A DNA stretch of 51,996 bases from Ophioceras dolichostomum (Eukaryota; Ascomycota; Sordariomycetes; Magnaporthales; Ophioceraceae), in assembly GCA_003049485.1 (NCBI GenBank), contig PYST01000289.1:1-51996 (forward strand). Reading direction: 5' to 3'. How positions within the stretch are numbered: position 1 is the stretch's first letter; each line of letters begins with the position of its first letter. The notes beneath the pieces were generated by a model. The model searched no databases, was not told the DNA's origin, and was given only the letters and a program-made list of their open reading frames with translations. The translations under genes were made by a program, and so were the position numbers. This document shows, piece by piece, positions 1 through 10,064 of this stretch.

Positions 1-1098
1 CCCCAACCCCCCGCTGGTGCCGACGTGGCTGGTGCTGCTGAACTCTCCCCCTCTCTGCCTAGGATATCGATTGGAAATCGATGAGCCAGAAAAGCGTCTA
101 GGGTGTGCTCGGCTCCGCCAATCTCGCCGCTGGCGATCATCCGGAGATGTGCTTCCACGATAGCACGCGCAGCCTCACCTTTGGACTGGAATGGCCCTAG
201 CGGCCTGCCGTTGATGCCTGACCGGAAGGTGGAGGCCTGCGCGAGACCTTGTACCTGGAAATGCATCAGGGCCTTGGTAGTAGCCGCTGTCGAAGTGGAA
301 ACGCAGTTCGTTTGTCTTTGGCCTCCCGTCGTCGCCACGAGCGAGCCAAGTCTGTCAAACGGGTGTCGTTCGATCTCGGGCATGATGTCTGCAGGCTGCC
401 GTGTCACTTTCTCCTTCTGCTCAGGCGTGGCGCCCTGCCAGTCCAGTGGCGTACCCTGCAGCTTCTCCATCAAGATGTAGCCAACCCCGACCTTGTTTTC
501 AGGGTCGGACTCGCAGGCCCAGTCGAATATGCGCGGGGAGGGGACGCTTGTGTGCCGCTGCAAGAACTCCATGGTTGCAGCCTCACTCTGTAGCACGTAG
601 TCTCGCACGTCCAGCGGTGGTGATCCAGGGCCAGAGAGTCGCAGCCGTGCCAGCCACACTACGCCGCCCGCAAACACAACCTCGGCATGACAGTTCTGCC
701 CACCCATCATAGTTGAGAGAGACTTTAGTGACAGATCGACAGTGCAAGGCACAGTGTCGCAGCCACCGCACATCTGTGACGCACGCTCACATAGTTTCTC
801 GTTGTTGACCCGTTGGCTCAGCTCGGTCAGCCGCCTCGACTCTTCCACCAAGCATCGAGCGCTGTACTCGTTTCAGTTTGTCTGAGGAGCAGATGAGTGA
901 TGCCCGTGGAGGTCTGCAGTAAGAGAGAAGGACTGAAATTTGTCGATAATAGGTAAATACCCCTGGGTCCGGGCATTTATGCCACTTGTCCCGCAAGTGA
1001 GCCCTGCAAAGATGTCGGCCGCACAGGATGCAGTCGCCGAGGCGTTGAACAGCTGGATGATGGCATCCCTGCCCATCGCACGACCACAGAGGAGTCAT
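1..1098 (-). CDS. APH-fold phosphotransferase family protein, 3' part missing at the window edge
   Basis: Fungal member of the aminoglycoside/choline phosphotransferase (APH) family; these soluble kinase-fold proteins mostly have no known substrate. Exon 1 is 1098..961 and carries a Cys/His-rich finger (CDGQGC, CILCGRHLCRAHL, WHKCPDP) seen at the N-terminus of many fungal APH proteins. The second exon reads without a stop from about 866 to base 1, with MMGGQNCHAEVVF, GGVVWLARLRL, FDWACESDP and GYILMEKLQG, the usual N-lobe order. The catalytic HxD loop would lie beyond the left edge. The intron acceptor is uncertain: the cleanest one (CTCCTCAG, near 886) leaves an in-frame TGA just upstream of the conserved region, so a weaker ACGAG acceptor at 867 is proposed. 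If neither is used the gene carries a nonsense codon. Family assignment is solid; activity and substrate are not known. Confidence 0.75.
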
Positions 1099-1282
1099 GT
1101 CGTATAGCAGTTCATAGAAAGCAATATGCCCCGCGACATACTATGTCGTCCAGAATCTTTTGTTGAGGAGTTTGGCGCCATCCACGGTGTGGTGACGTTT
1201 CGGGGCTGACAGTCCGGGCATCCTCGTCCCACGTTGAAAGCGGAGTTCGCCAACAAACCCCTGCTAGTTCTGGTTGTCACAC

Positions 1283-1415
1283 TCAACCGTTTGTACTTTC
1301 ATTGGTGGCCTTGAGGTTGTCAGGCATCATTTCTTGATCTTCGTGAAAACACACTCCAGCTTTCATCTCCGCCAAGAAATAGCCTGACAACCCCGATCTT
1401 GTTTTTTTCTCAGGC
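1283..1415 (-). pseudogene. Possible decayed fragment of a second APH-family gene
   Basis: The minus-strand reading contains PEKKTRSGLSGYFLAEMKAG, which lines up with PENKVGVGYILMEKLQG of the APH gene next door. The DNA also matches: AACCCCGATCTTGTTTTT near 1390 against AACCCCGACCTTGTTTTC near 484. It is followed by FHEDQEMMPDNLKA, which resembles the segment after the ILMEK motif in other APH proteins. No start, finger or N-lobe precedes it, and it overlaps the last codons of the NACHT gene in another frame. It reads best as a relic of a duplicated or older APH copy. The similarity is short and could be partly chance. Confidence 0.35.
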
Positions 1416-4400
1416 GATCGTCTTTCGGTAATAGAAGCAGTTGACGCTCCGAAGGGCGATTCTAAACGCACTCATCCCCTCCTTGGCGCGCTGGCCTCGC
1501 TCGCCGGCTGCTAATGAGCCACTGCGCTCGGACACCAGCCGTCGCAGTTCGTGGGCAACGCCCTGGTGTTCGGGGGCATCCAGCATCTGCTGCAGTGTAG
1601 TTCCCTTTCTGAAGGACAGAACCACGGGCGCCCCACCGTGCTCGATACACGCGACAGCCAATGCCTCCATCCAGGAGGGCCCATTCAGGCCGTTGGAGTT
1701 TCGTCGGAAGACTTCTGAGAGGACCTCCCCGTATATGGAGATGCCGGGCCTGCGGCTGCCTAGGTTGGGCGCCATGGGATCGGCACCGAGATTTAGGAGC
1801 GCGACGAAGCACACGTGGGAGGTTTTCACAATAGAGCCATCAACGACCATCGGCAGTAGAATCTGGAGGAGCTGTGTGGCGCAGCGTTTTCGGTCGCTCT
1901 TGGAAAGGCTTTGCAGCTCATCTTCAAGATAGGACGTCAGATCCCACTGGAAGGCCAGGAGGGCAAGTTCAATACAGGGAGTTTGGCCCCCGCCGAAGAC
2001 TCTGGACACTGTGACCGAAGTATCCTTGAAGAATTGGGGAGGGTGAGAATTGTGAACGAAATGCGGTAGTGCCCATGACTTTGGTGGTGGTGCGAACTCG
2101 ACTTGCCGGCCGTCCCATGAAGTCGTCGACGTGCGGACTTTCTCGCTCCACCACCGCGACACAATACGGTCGAACTCGTGCCATTCCTCCAAAGTTATTG
2201 GGGCTTCCACATCCTGCGCCAGCATTGCACAGCAGGCGGCTGAGTCGATGCTTTTGAAAGGAATCATCGAGACGTCCTTCGAGTCCTCGCGCACTTCCTC
2301 AAAGGGAAAGATTTTAACCAGAGCCAAGCAGGACTTGAAGAGATCGACAAAGGGACGCTGCTTCTCCTTGTCTCCGTCAGACAGCTTCGTGAGGCCGTGC
2401 TGTTCGAGGTATTCCACCGCCGTCTTGTGGACAAACTGCACCGTGGGCATTTTGAGTTGGTATGGTACATCGAAGTTGACATCGCCCCAGAACTCAAGAA
2501 GGCCGCAGCAGCGGCTCTTTATGCGAGCCTCAATTTCCTTGCACCGATGCTGGATGGAGTCATCCGGGATCATATCGAGCGGCATCTCGCACACATGCTC
2601 CCAGGTTTCCTCGACAAAGGACAGCTGGAGGGCGAAGATCGGATGTGTACGGATTCTGGGTTCCACTTCGAGACTCTTTAGTACCGCTTGTATCAATCGA
2701 CGAGAGGACGGCCTGTAAGCTTCCGGAACCTGTCGTAGCATCCTGCTGAACAAGTCGTCTAGATTGCCCGGTCTGCCTTCGGTGCGTTTCACCAGCTCTT
2801 CGAAGTTGTCGCCATCACGGAGGCCATCCAGGACCGAGCGTACAACGAGGTACACCCAAAGGAACACCCCCGACGCCTGCTCGACTAGCAAGTCCACCAG
2901 TCTCCTGTATTTGCTGTCCCGGCCAGCAAGCTCCGGCTCAAGGTAAGCTTCCACATACTCGCGAATATCCCCAGCCGTCAGGTCTTGCAGCCGCAGGCTG
3001 GGACAGGTGCTGAAAGCCTGCGAGCATACCGTAACCGGACGGCTGGAGACGAGGAACTTGACGAAGGGCGACGATGTGTTCTTGATCAGCTCAACGAGGT
3101 CAACCAGGGCATCCTGGCTGCCGTCAAACTCGTCGAGGCCGTCGACGAGGAAAAAGAAGCGGAGCTGTGTCCCCGCATGCCGAACCAGCTCCTTGAACCA
3201 CCGCAGGAGCTCATCCAGCCTTGGCGTCTCGAGTGGCTTGCCTTCTGTCTTCATGGCCTCTCTACAGAGTTCGGGCATGACGCTAAGAATGAGCTCGGGT
3301 CGCTCTTTGAGGACGTTGTAGAGCAGTGACCGGAGCAATCCCTCTTGTGTCTTCTGCATGGCCGACCCTAGATGCCAGAAGAAGAAAGCCGACGAAACCA
3401 GCGCCCCCGGCGACGACCCAGCCCACTGGCGGAGAAGGCCATGTGTGTCCTGAGCCTGATAGATGTACTTCATGAGCGTGGACTTGCCGGACGCCGCCTT
3501 GCCGTTCACCCAGTAGATGGGCTCGTCGCTGACCAGCCATCCCGTGAGGCTCGACCACGGCTTGTCTCCTTCGGACGTATCTTTGAACACCCAGCGCATT
3601 GTCCGCTCGTGGCGTTCCGAGATTCTGTCGTATCTGTCGATCATGTACCGGAAATGCAAGCAGTCCAGGACTTGGCCTGCATAGTTGTGGAAGCCCTTCC
3701 GGAACATGTTGCCCTGCGGTTGATCTTGCGGCTCAGACGACCCGGGGTCGGGCGGATCGAATGTCAGGTTCGTGATGCTGTCTGGTTGTGGTTGTGTGCT
3801 CCCAGTCGCTGTGGCTTCGATGACTCTCGTATTTCCATCTTTCAACGTCAGGATCACGGCCATGATTTCGCCAATGTCCTGCCGCAACCCGGCGCTCTCG
3901 TCCCGAACGACCCCCGCCAGCTCTTTCTGGTTGATGGTTAAGATCTCCAGGATTTGCTCTGTTTTCAGGTCGAGCTTGTCGGCCATGGCGGCTAGGAGGG
4001 ACTGGTAGATCTGCTGTTGGCACCTTTCCAGCTGGCTGACTATTTCCTTGATCTCGTCCGCCTTCCACACGGTCTTTGGGGCCGCGCCGAAGGACGTCCA
4101 CACGGTCTTCGCCGACTTTGGCTTGAGCGCTGTGAGTGCCTGAGCGAGCTTGTCGCTAATCTCTCTACATCGCACCTCCTGCTTCAGAATTGCCTGTTGA
4201 ATGTTCGGCTGTTCAGCGGCGACCTTGAGTAGGGTTAATGTGTAAGAGGGCAATAACAGTTGAAAACGCACCTGTTCATAGTGTCGTACCGCTTCGCTTC
4301 CCTGACTACTGTTCGCCATTATACTTTCTTTAAACCGCTTGTTGAAAGCAACACAATCATTCTCCTTACGCTCGAACTCGGCGGTGGTGAGCGCATGGCC

Positions 4401-4499
4401 ATTCTTGTGTATGGACTTGGTCTCCTTGAGGACCTTGATCCCGAATTCAGCAAACTGGAGCGTCGCTGTCGCGATCGTCAAAATGCTGAAAAGGTCCAT
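1410..4499 (-). CDS. NACHT-domain NLR-like (STAND) receptor
   Basis: Predicted STAND ATPase of the fungal NLR-like class, a group that includes incompatibility and self/non-self recognition proteins. The frame reads 1029 residues. Residues 1-200 are a helical fungal N-terminal domain (MDLFSILTIATATLQFAEFG and later coiled segments). The NACHT module has Walker A GKAASGKST at about 333-341 and Walker B FFFLVDGLDEFDG at about 448-460. The rest is the winged-helix and helical region typical of NACHT proteins (FVHKTAVEYLEQ), with no recognisable WD, TPR or ankyrin repeats at the C-terminus. Bases 4271..4224 form a likely 48-nt intron (GTGCGT ... CTCAAG) that is a multiple of three and has no stop, so removing it gives a 1013-residue protein more like its relatives. 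An APH gene lies downstream on the same strand. What it senses cannot be told from sequence. Confidence 0.85.
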   Translation of the reverse strand: MDLFSILTIATATLQFAEFGIKVLKETKSIHKNGHALTTAEFERKENDCVAFNKRFKESIMANSSQGSEAVRHYEQVRFQLLLPSYTLTLLKVAAEQPNIQQAILKQEVRCREISDKLAQALTALKPKSAKTVWTSFGAAPKTVWKADEIKEIVSQLERCQQQIYQSLLAAMADKLDLKTEQILEILTINQKELAGVVRDESAGLRQDIGEIMAVILTLKDGNTRVIEATATGSTQPQPDSITNLTFDPPDPGSSEPQDQPQGNMFRKGFHNYAGQVLDCLHFRYMIDRYDRISERHERTMRWVFKDTSEGDKPWSSLTGWLVSDEPIYWVNGKAASGKSTLMKYIYQAQDTHGLLRQWAGSSPGALVSSAFFFWHLGSAMQKTQEGLLRSLLYNVLKERPELILSVMPELCREAMKTEGKPLETPRLDELLRWFKELVRHAGTQLRFFFLVDGLDEFDGSQDALVDLVELIKNTSSPFVKFLVSSRPVTVCSQAFSTCPSLRLQDLTAGDIREYVEAYLEPELAGRDSKYRRLVDLLVEQASGVFLWVYLVVRSVLDGLRDGDNFEELVKRTEGRPGNLDDLFSRMLRQVPEAYRPSSRRLIQAVLKSLEVEPRIRTHPIFALQLSFVEETWEHVCEMPLDMIPDDSIQHRCKEIEARIKSRCCGLLEFWGDVNFDVPYQLKMPTVQFVHKTAVEYLEQHGLTKLSDGDKEKQRPFVDLFKSCLALVKIFPFEEVREDSKDVSMIPFKSIDSAACCAMLAQDVEAPITLEEWHEFDRIVSRWWSEKVRTSTTSWDGRQVEFAPPPKSWALPHFVHNSHPPQFFKDTSVTVSRVFGGGQTPCIELALLAFQWDLTSYLEDELQSLSKSDRKRCATQLLQILLPMVVDGSIVKTSHVCFVALLNLGADPMAPNLGSRRPGISIYGEVLSEVFRRNSNGLNGPSWMEALAVACIEHGGAPVVLSFRKGTTLQQMLDAPEHQGVAHELRRLVSERSGSLAAGERGQRAKEGMSAFRIALRSVNCFYYRKTIA

Positions 4500-5209
4500 G
4501 GCCCCGTATCGGTAATGGATGCCTTTGTCGAGAGGCCGTGCAAGTACGGGCAGGAAGCAGAGAAAAGCGAACGATCAGAGCTGCCAATGTTCCGTCCCGC
4601 CTTGATGCTCTTGACAGAACATGGCTTTGCGGGTGCCTGTGATAAGGAAAGGCTGAAGGACAGCGCCTTCATATCTCGCCCGCTTCATGTCGGGCTCGTC
4701 ACGGCGGGGGGGGCCAATGAGTTGTATTTAAACTGATGGTGAGCATTGCGTCCTGTCGTTGGACCACCCCTCGTTCCACGTGGAGGGAGCCTCCATGTAG
4801 AGCATGGATGCGCAGGTTTTTCCACATCACAGCCAAGATCCGCGCTCGACTACTGTACCTCTCTCAAAAGCTTTGAGGTGCGCGCTATGGTTGGCCATAA
4901 AGGGGAGATGGTACGCTATTAACATTTGCGTTTTGGTAATATGTCCGATCGATGCTTTGTCTAACTAGTCTTTTGGGTTGATGGTGGGTTGAAAATAGAA
5001 ATGCTAAAAGTGGGTCCCCGACGCATCTACAATTTCATCATGTATATTCCACATCATGAGTACAGTATCTCAGGCCACTGAAAAGCTGATGCTCAGGAAT
5101 TAAGCGTTTATCCTATTTTATTATTCAACCAACAGCTTACAAGGACCTAGTTCCGGCTGCTGGCCACACTCAAAATCACCCGGCTCGTCCTTCTAGAAGT
5201 GAGGGGAAA
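4500..5209. other. Divergent intergenic region, NACHT gene / WD40 gene
   Basis: This is the shared upstream region of two genes transcribed outward. It holds one CACGTG near 4778 and an AT-rich TTGTATTTAAACTG near 4726 that could serve the NACHT gene. No coding sequence was recognised. The DNA from 4900 to 5110 is more AT-rich than its surroundings. Confidence 0.5.
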
Positions 5210-6741
5210 ATGGAAGTCGACGTCAGGCGGAAGCCTGACATCAAGGTAGTCGCCTCAACATCTCCAAAACTACTACAGAGCAGATCTTTCTTGAAAAGCA
5301 TACGATGGTGAGCAAAGCAAGTCACCTGCAGGTTCGCTTCATTGGCCATCACTTCTCCGAGCTAACCTCCCAGTTAAACAGGTCCGCCGATGGGACAACA
5401 ATCATAGGATCCTCTTCGTGCAACAAGATATGTAGCTTTCCCCTGCCTGCAGACCTGCTTGAACCAAGAGCAGCAGGCCCCCACGATATCACGGCCCAAG
5501 GGACGGTCTCCCTCCCAGAGCCGACCCAAGCCTTCGCCCCCTCCCCCTATTTCTCCCTTGGCCATCCCTCTACACAGTCCGTCCTCGTCGCCTGTCGCGA
5601 CCACCCCCTCCAGCTATTCTCCACATTCCCCGGAGACTCTCCTCAGCAGAAGGATGCTCCATCCTGTCACCGCGACCACGACGAGACCGACCTCGCCGAG
5701 AAGCCCCCACTGTCCCCATCCCGCCCATCTACCGCTTCCACCTCATCCTCACTCCGCAAATCGCCACCACCCTCGCAACCCGACTCAGCACACCGACCAC
5801 CACTAGCCTCGTACCCCTTCATCAAGCCCGAGACAGAAGCCTACCTCACGGCATCCTCCCTGCTCTGGCCCGCGCCCGGCACGCACTTCACAGTCGGGAC
5901 CACCAACCTCATCGCGCACTTCGACGCCACCCGGCCGGGAGACCCTCCCATCCTCCGCATCCCCACCATCCCATCCGCAAGGCACATCTCCAAGGGCTCC
6001 GGCGTCGGCATGCGCGGCACCGTCTCCGCCCTCTCCGCCCAGCCCGACGGTGCCATGACAACCGGCCTCGTCGCGGCGGGGACCTGGACGCGCTGGGTCG
6101 GCCTGTACGACCTCTCCCGGTCGGGCTCCTGCGTCGCGACTTGGGGGCTCTCCTCCGAATCCAACCGCGGCAACGGCATCGTGCAGACGATCTGGTCGCC
6201 GTGCGGGCGGTACCTTCTGCTCAACGAGCGGCGCTCGTCCCGCCTGGCCGTGTACGACGTGCGCGTCACTGGCCGCCTGCTGACGTTCCTCTCGGGCCGG
6301 GCCTCCCCGGGCTCTAACCAGCGGCTGGGGTGCGACGTCTTTCCTGGCAGGAACGACGGCCAGTTCGAGGTGTGGGCGGGGACGGGCGATGGGAGACTTG
6401 TGGCGTGGGATGGCGTGGGCGTGGGCGACAGCGCCGAGTCTGATGACTTGAAGAGGGCCAAAGATGGTGACAGCGATGACTCTGCGCCGTCGTGGGACTG
6501 GCAGGTTCACGGTCAGGGCTCAGTGGTGGGTTGTGCGGCGATGCATCCAAGCGGTTCAGTCGTGGTCACTTGTGCTGGTTCGTGGGAGGTCATCGACGAC
6601 GATAGTGATGAGAGCGAGAGTGATGAGAGCGAGAGTGATGATGATCACAACGGCCAACAGAGCCGAGAAAAGAGAAGAGCTCGCATTACCCATGACACGG
6701 CTCTCAAGGTCTGGAGCATATCAGTTGGAGAAAGCGCCTAA
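5210..6741 (+). CDS. WD40 protein of the TCAB1/WDR79 (Swt21-like) family
   Basis: Nuclear WD40 protein related to metazoan TCAB1/WDR79, a telomerase and small Cajal-body RNA chaperone, and to yeast Swt21, which is linked to splicing. The model joins 5210..5307 and 5382..6741 (485 aa). A longer uninterrupted frame starting at 5305 is rejected because its ATG is the base before a strong GTGAGC donor; the intron has a GCTAAC branch and AACAG acceptor. Splicing restores the first blade, SFLKSIRW joined to SADGTTIIGSSS, which is diagnostic for the family. Later landmarks are SYPFIKPETEAYL, GTHFTVGTTNLIAHFD, RGTVSALSAQPDG, WTRWVGLYDLSRSG and WSPCGRYLLLNERRS. An acidic ESDESESDDD tract sits near the C-terminus, where the last blades are loose. 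It is convergent with the next gene. Confidence 0.85.
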
Positions 6742-7163
6742 GGGCCGCCCCGCCCAACACGCTGCCCCAACCCCCCTGGAAGGGGGCGCTTACCATGTAA
6801 CCCTGGGCTGTCTGGAACTTATGAAGCCTATCTCAAGTACACCTGTCTCTCTATTGGAAGCGCCTGCCTGCCTAGCCAAGCGAGATGCCACTGTTCCTGT
6901 AAAGAGTCCTAGCAATTCCCGTGACATTTTCCCCTTTGCTCATGCCCCCTCCCGATAGATCGAACCTCGATAGCAACCTTGATATGTGGTCCAGAAGAGC
7001 AAGTATCCGAAGCAGAATATCCGGCACATTCCTCCTCAACTCATCCACAGAATGCGAAGATCCCCACCCTCGCTCACCAAGATGGTCGCCCAACATCAAC
7101 ATACATCCCGCCAACTCTCTCCCATTTTCCCTCATCTCTCCCCTCCCCTTGAGGAGCACAACA
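6742..7163. other. Intergenic region between two convergent 3' ends
   Basis: About 420 bp lie between the stop of the WD40 gene and the stop of the minus-strand gene that follows. It should hold both 3' untranslated regions. Nothing coding was recognised. Confidence 0.5.
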
Positions 7164-10064
7164 TCAAATCCACTGCTGCTCGAGTGCCTCGCCCACCCGG
7201 TCCAGCACCCGCCGCCCGCCCAGCATATCCCCAAAAATGCGAACCCTCTCCTCGTGAGGCATGGCGACGAACGCAGCGAGGCCATGGTCGCCGAACCGAT
7301 CCTCGTCCATCCCGACGTATATCTCCTGCCGCCTCTGAAGCCACGAGCAAACCACCTGGGCCGCGAACACGTTCATCCCCGCGTGGCGAAGCACGACCTC
7401 CCCACCTTTCTCCTCCTGCGCCAGCGCTCGGTGCATCGCGCCCGCCTCCTCGCCAAAGAAGCATCCAATGGCAGCGGCCCCCGCCGCATCTTGCCTCGCG
7501 AACCTGCACGTCAGCGCTACCGCCCACCGCGACAGCGCAGCCTTCCCACCCCCGACCCACGAGACGCACACGGAGGTGCCGCCGCCGCCGCCACCGCCCC
7601 TGCCGGCGCCCTCGTCCCCCAGCCTCGCGGCGAACGCCTGGAACTCCGCAAACGCCCGCTCGTCAGCAGGCGACATGGGGCACGGACTGTCGTCGATGCT
7701 CCCGTCCGAAACCAGCACGACGAGGCGCTCGTACCGCCTGCTCGCGCGATGCACCATGCGCTGGAGCGCGTTCTGGTCGCTGCCCTGGATGGTCTGCTGG
7801 CGGAGCTTGGTCATGGACGTGAGCACGATGCCCGTCGCGGGGGAAACGATGAGGTCCGCCTCGTCCCTGAGCGGGGACAGCACTGTCGAGCGCTTCGACG
7901 TGCCCTGGAGCCAGGTGATCGTGTTGTGTGCGTCGTAGTCGCGCTCGATGAACTCGACGCCGCTGGGGATGAGGGCCTCGAGGCTGCGTTGGATCTCGCG
8001 CGGGAGCAGGATGGATACGACCACCTTGATGGGGAAACCGGGGTCCTCAATCGGCGGGAGGAAAGCAGGTACGCCTCTCGCTGTTGATTTGGGGTCCTCG
8101 GGTTCATTGCCAGGCTGTTTGTCTCTGTCCAGTGGATGCGTTGGCTGAGGAGTTGTTCCGTTTGTGTCCGGCGGCGAGGATTGTCCTCCGTCTCTGGTTC
8201 GGCTCGCGCTGCGAGTTTTCCCCTTGAACATCATAAATGTGGACAACAGTTTTGAGCTATCCGGGCGCCCATTCGTGATTGGGAGTACATCCTCGTGCTG
8301 AGGCACTTTGTCGCCGCCGCGCTTCCGTTTCATGTTACTCTGGGGCTCGGCCTCCTCCTCATCCAGAGCCTGCTTTCGCTTTCTGATCAGGTCCATGAGA
8401 TCGCCGTCCTCGGTCAGCGGGTGGCCTGGCTGGACCAGCACTGGCTTCAGCTCCTCGTCGTCCTCGCTGTCGGCACGAAGTATGCGGAGACCTTCGGCTT
8501 CTTTGAGGAATGCGCCGCTCGTGGGAACGTCATCGCTGGCTATGTCAAGGAAAGCTGCGGTCGCCTGCTTATCCTCGGGCAGTGTCTCAGCTGTGGAGAT
8601 TACTGCGCTCGACGTGCCCAAGGCCCAGGGCATCTCGGCCTCGACACGTCTGTCCTTTGGCCAGTCAGGTAGCTCAAATTCTTTGACTTGGCTGTCCTGG
8701 ATATGCTTGAACATGGCCCTGGCATCGCCTGGGACTATGGCCCATTCTGCCTGAGGTGCGGAGAAATCCAGAACCGGTACGGGAAGCCTAGCTAGACCAT
8801 CACGGGGCTCTAGTTGTTCCTGCTCGGCCCGTCTGGTTATCATCTCCGACATCGCCTGAATCTTCTCCTGGACTTCGGGATCGAGAATCTCCTCCTTCTC
8901 GAAGTCCTCTCCCTGGCCGAGCTTGAAGATGCTGTCGAAAGCCAAGCTCACCTTGAGCGGCTCTTCCTTCCGATTCCGAATGATGGGGACTTCCAGTTTG
9001 AGGTCTTCTAGCCTTCCGCGTTGAGGCGCTTCTGGTCCCTTCTCGAAAGTTTGAGGGGGCGAGCTCGCCTGAAAGAATGACACCGGAGGCGTAGATGCAC
9101 CGTCCTTGGTTGTGGAAGAGCTTCTCGGGTGAATTTCTCCCTCCTTGTCGAAGATGGCATCTTCTGCGGCTTTTAGGTCCTCGCTGATCATGGAAGCAGG
9201 ATCCGAAAGGATCTCCTCCACCTGGCAACAATCATCAGAACTGGGCACGAACAGCTCTTGCTTTAGGAATCTCGGGCTCACGGGTGGCGTGAGGTACCTG
9301 GGAAGCGTTGCCTGTGCCGGAGTGTTCAATTAGTCCAAACTCTGTAGTTCAGCTGCCGTCCAGCATTATTGGCTGTTTGGGGGTGGGGGGAAGCATCGCA
9401 CCCCTTTCACCAGAAGCGATTCGTCAAAAATCGCCTGGTCATCCTGCTCCGACAGCTTGAACTGAAGCTGTGCTGCGAAATACACGGCGGTGTCTCTGCT
9501 GATCTCCATCGTCTCTTGTCCGGTCTTCCTGTCCATCTCCTTGCCAAACTCGTAGGCGCATTCGGGGAACTCGAGGCATTCGTCTTTATCCTTATCCATC
9601 TCTATATCCAGAGGAACAAGGCCCTCATCGAGGCAGACTTGCTCGGGGTGCTGAACGCGCTGGATTAGCAACCGGTACTCCTTCTCACCATCTCCGCCTC
9701 GGAAAATGGGAAGCTCAAGTTTGAGCTGCTCGAGGGGGTCACTATGACATGGCCGCTCTCCAAACTGCTCGAAATCTTCCTTAGAGTAGTCCCGACAGGC
9801 TTGGTGGATCATTTCAGCTACTTCGGCGTCTACGTCCCAGGTGTCGCCAGGGATGTTTTCCAGTCCACCGGCAGAACCTCCAAGATCAAGGCTTGGAAGG
9901 TAGCTGTCGTCGGTGACGCTGTCAGGGACACCGAGCACGATGTCTCGCGTGAAATATAGCTGGATCGCTTCGAAGCCATGGTACTGAACAATTTCCTCCC
10001 TCAGACCGTAGGCTAGAGCTCCCTCTCGTCCGACAAGATCCGCGTCATCCGCGTCCGTGGCCAT
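7164..10064 (-). CDS. Protein with degenerate XPF-like and helix-hairpin-helix C-terminus; candidate Zip2/SHOC1-type meiotic protein
   Basis: Two exons, 10064..9402 and 9311..7164, give 936 aa; the 90-nt intron (GTGCGA, CTAATT branch, CACAG) joins in phase 0. No domain is recognised with certainty. Residues about 645-760 look like an XPF nuclease fold without a catalytic ERK motif: FPIKVVVSILLPREIQ, EADLIVSPATGIVLTSMTKL and RRYERLVVLVSDGS. The last 60 residues (GMNVFAAQVVCSWL ... ERVRIFGDMLGGRRVL) resemble a degenerate tandem helix-hairpin-helix. A motif, LKLELPIFRGG (residue 114) and LKLEVPIIRNR (about 325), occurs twice in the N-terminal half. XPF-like plus HhH without the active site is the layout of ERCC1 and of the ZMM protein Zip2/SHOC1, which works with Spo16 and Zip4 in crossover formation. 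Size and repeated N-terminal motif favour Zip2/SHOC1, but this is inference. The middle is acidic and disordered. Confidence 0.65.

Noticed and set aside
103..712. Plus-strand open frames at the left edge
   Set aside because: They lie opposite the conserved APH reading on the minus strand and have no family content of their own.
5305..5381. ATG at 5305 as the WD40 gene start
   Set aside because: The ATG overlaps a strong donor, and the residues it would add do not fit the family, whereas splicing from 5210 does.
5803..6510. Long minus-strand frames opposite the WD40 gene
   Set aside because: High-GC antisense shadows of a gene with clear family motifs on the plus strand.
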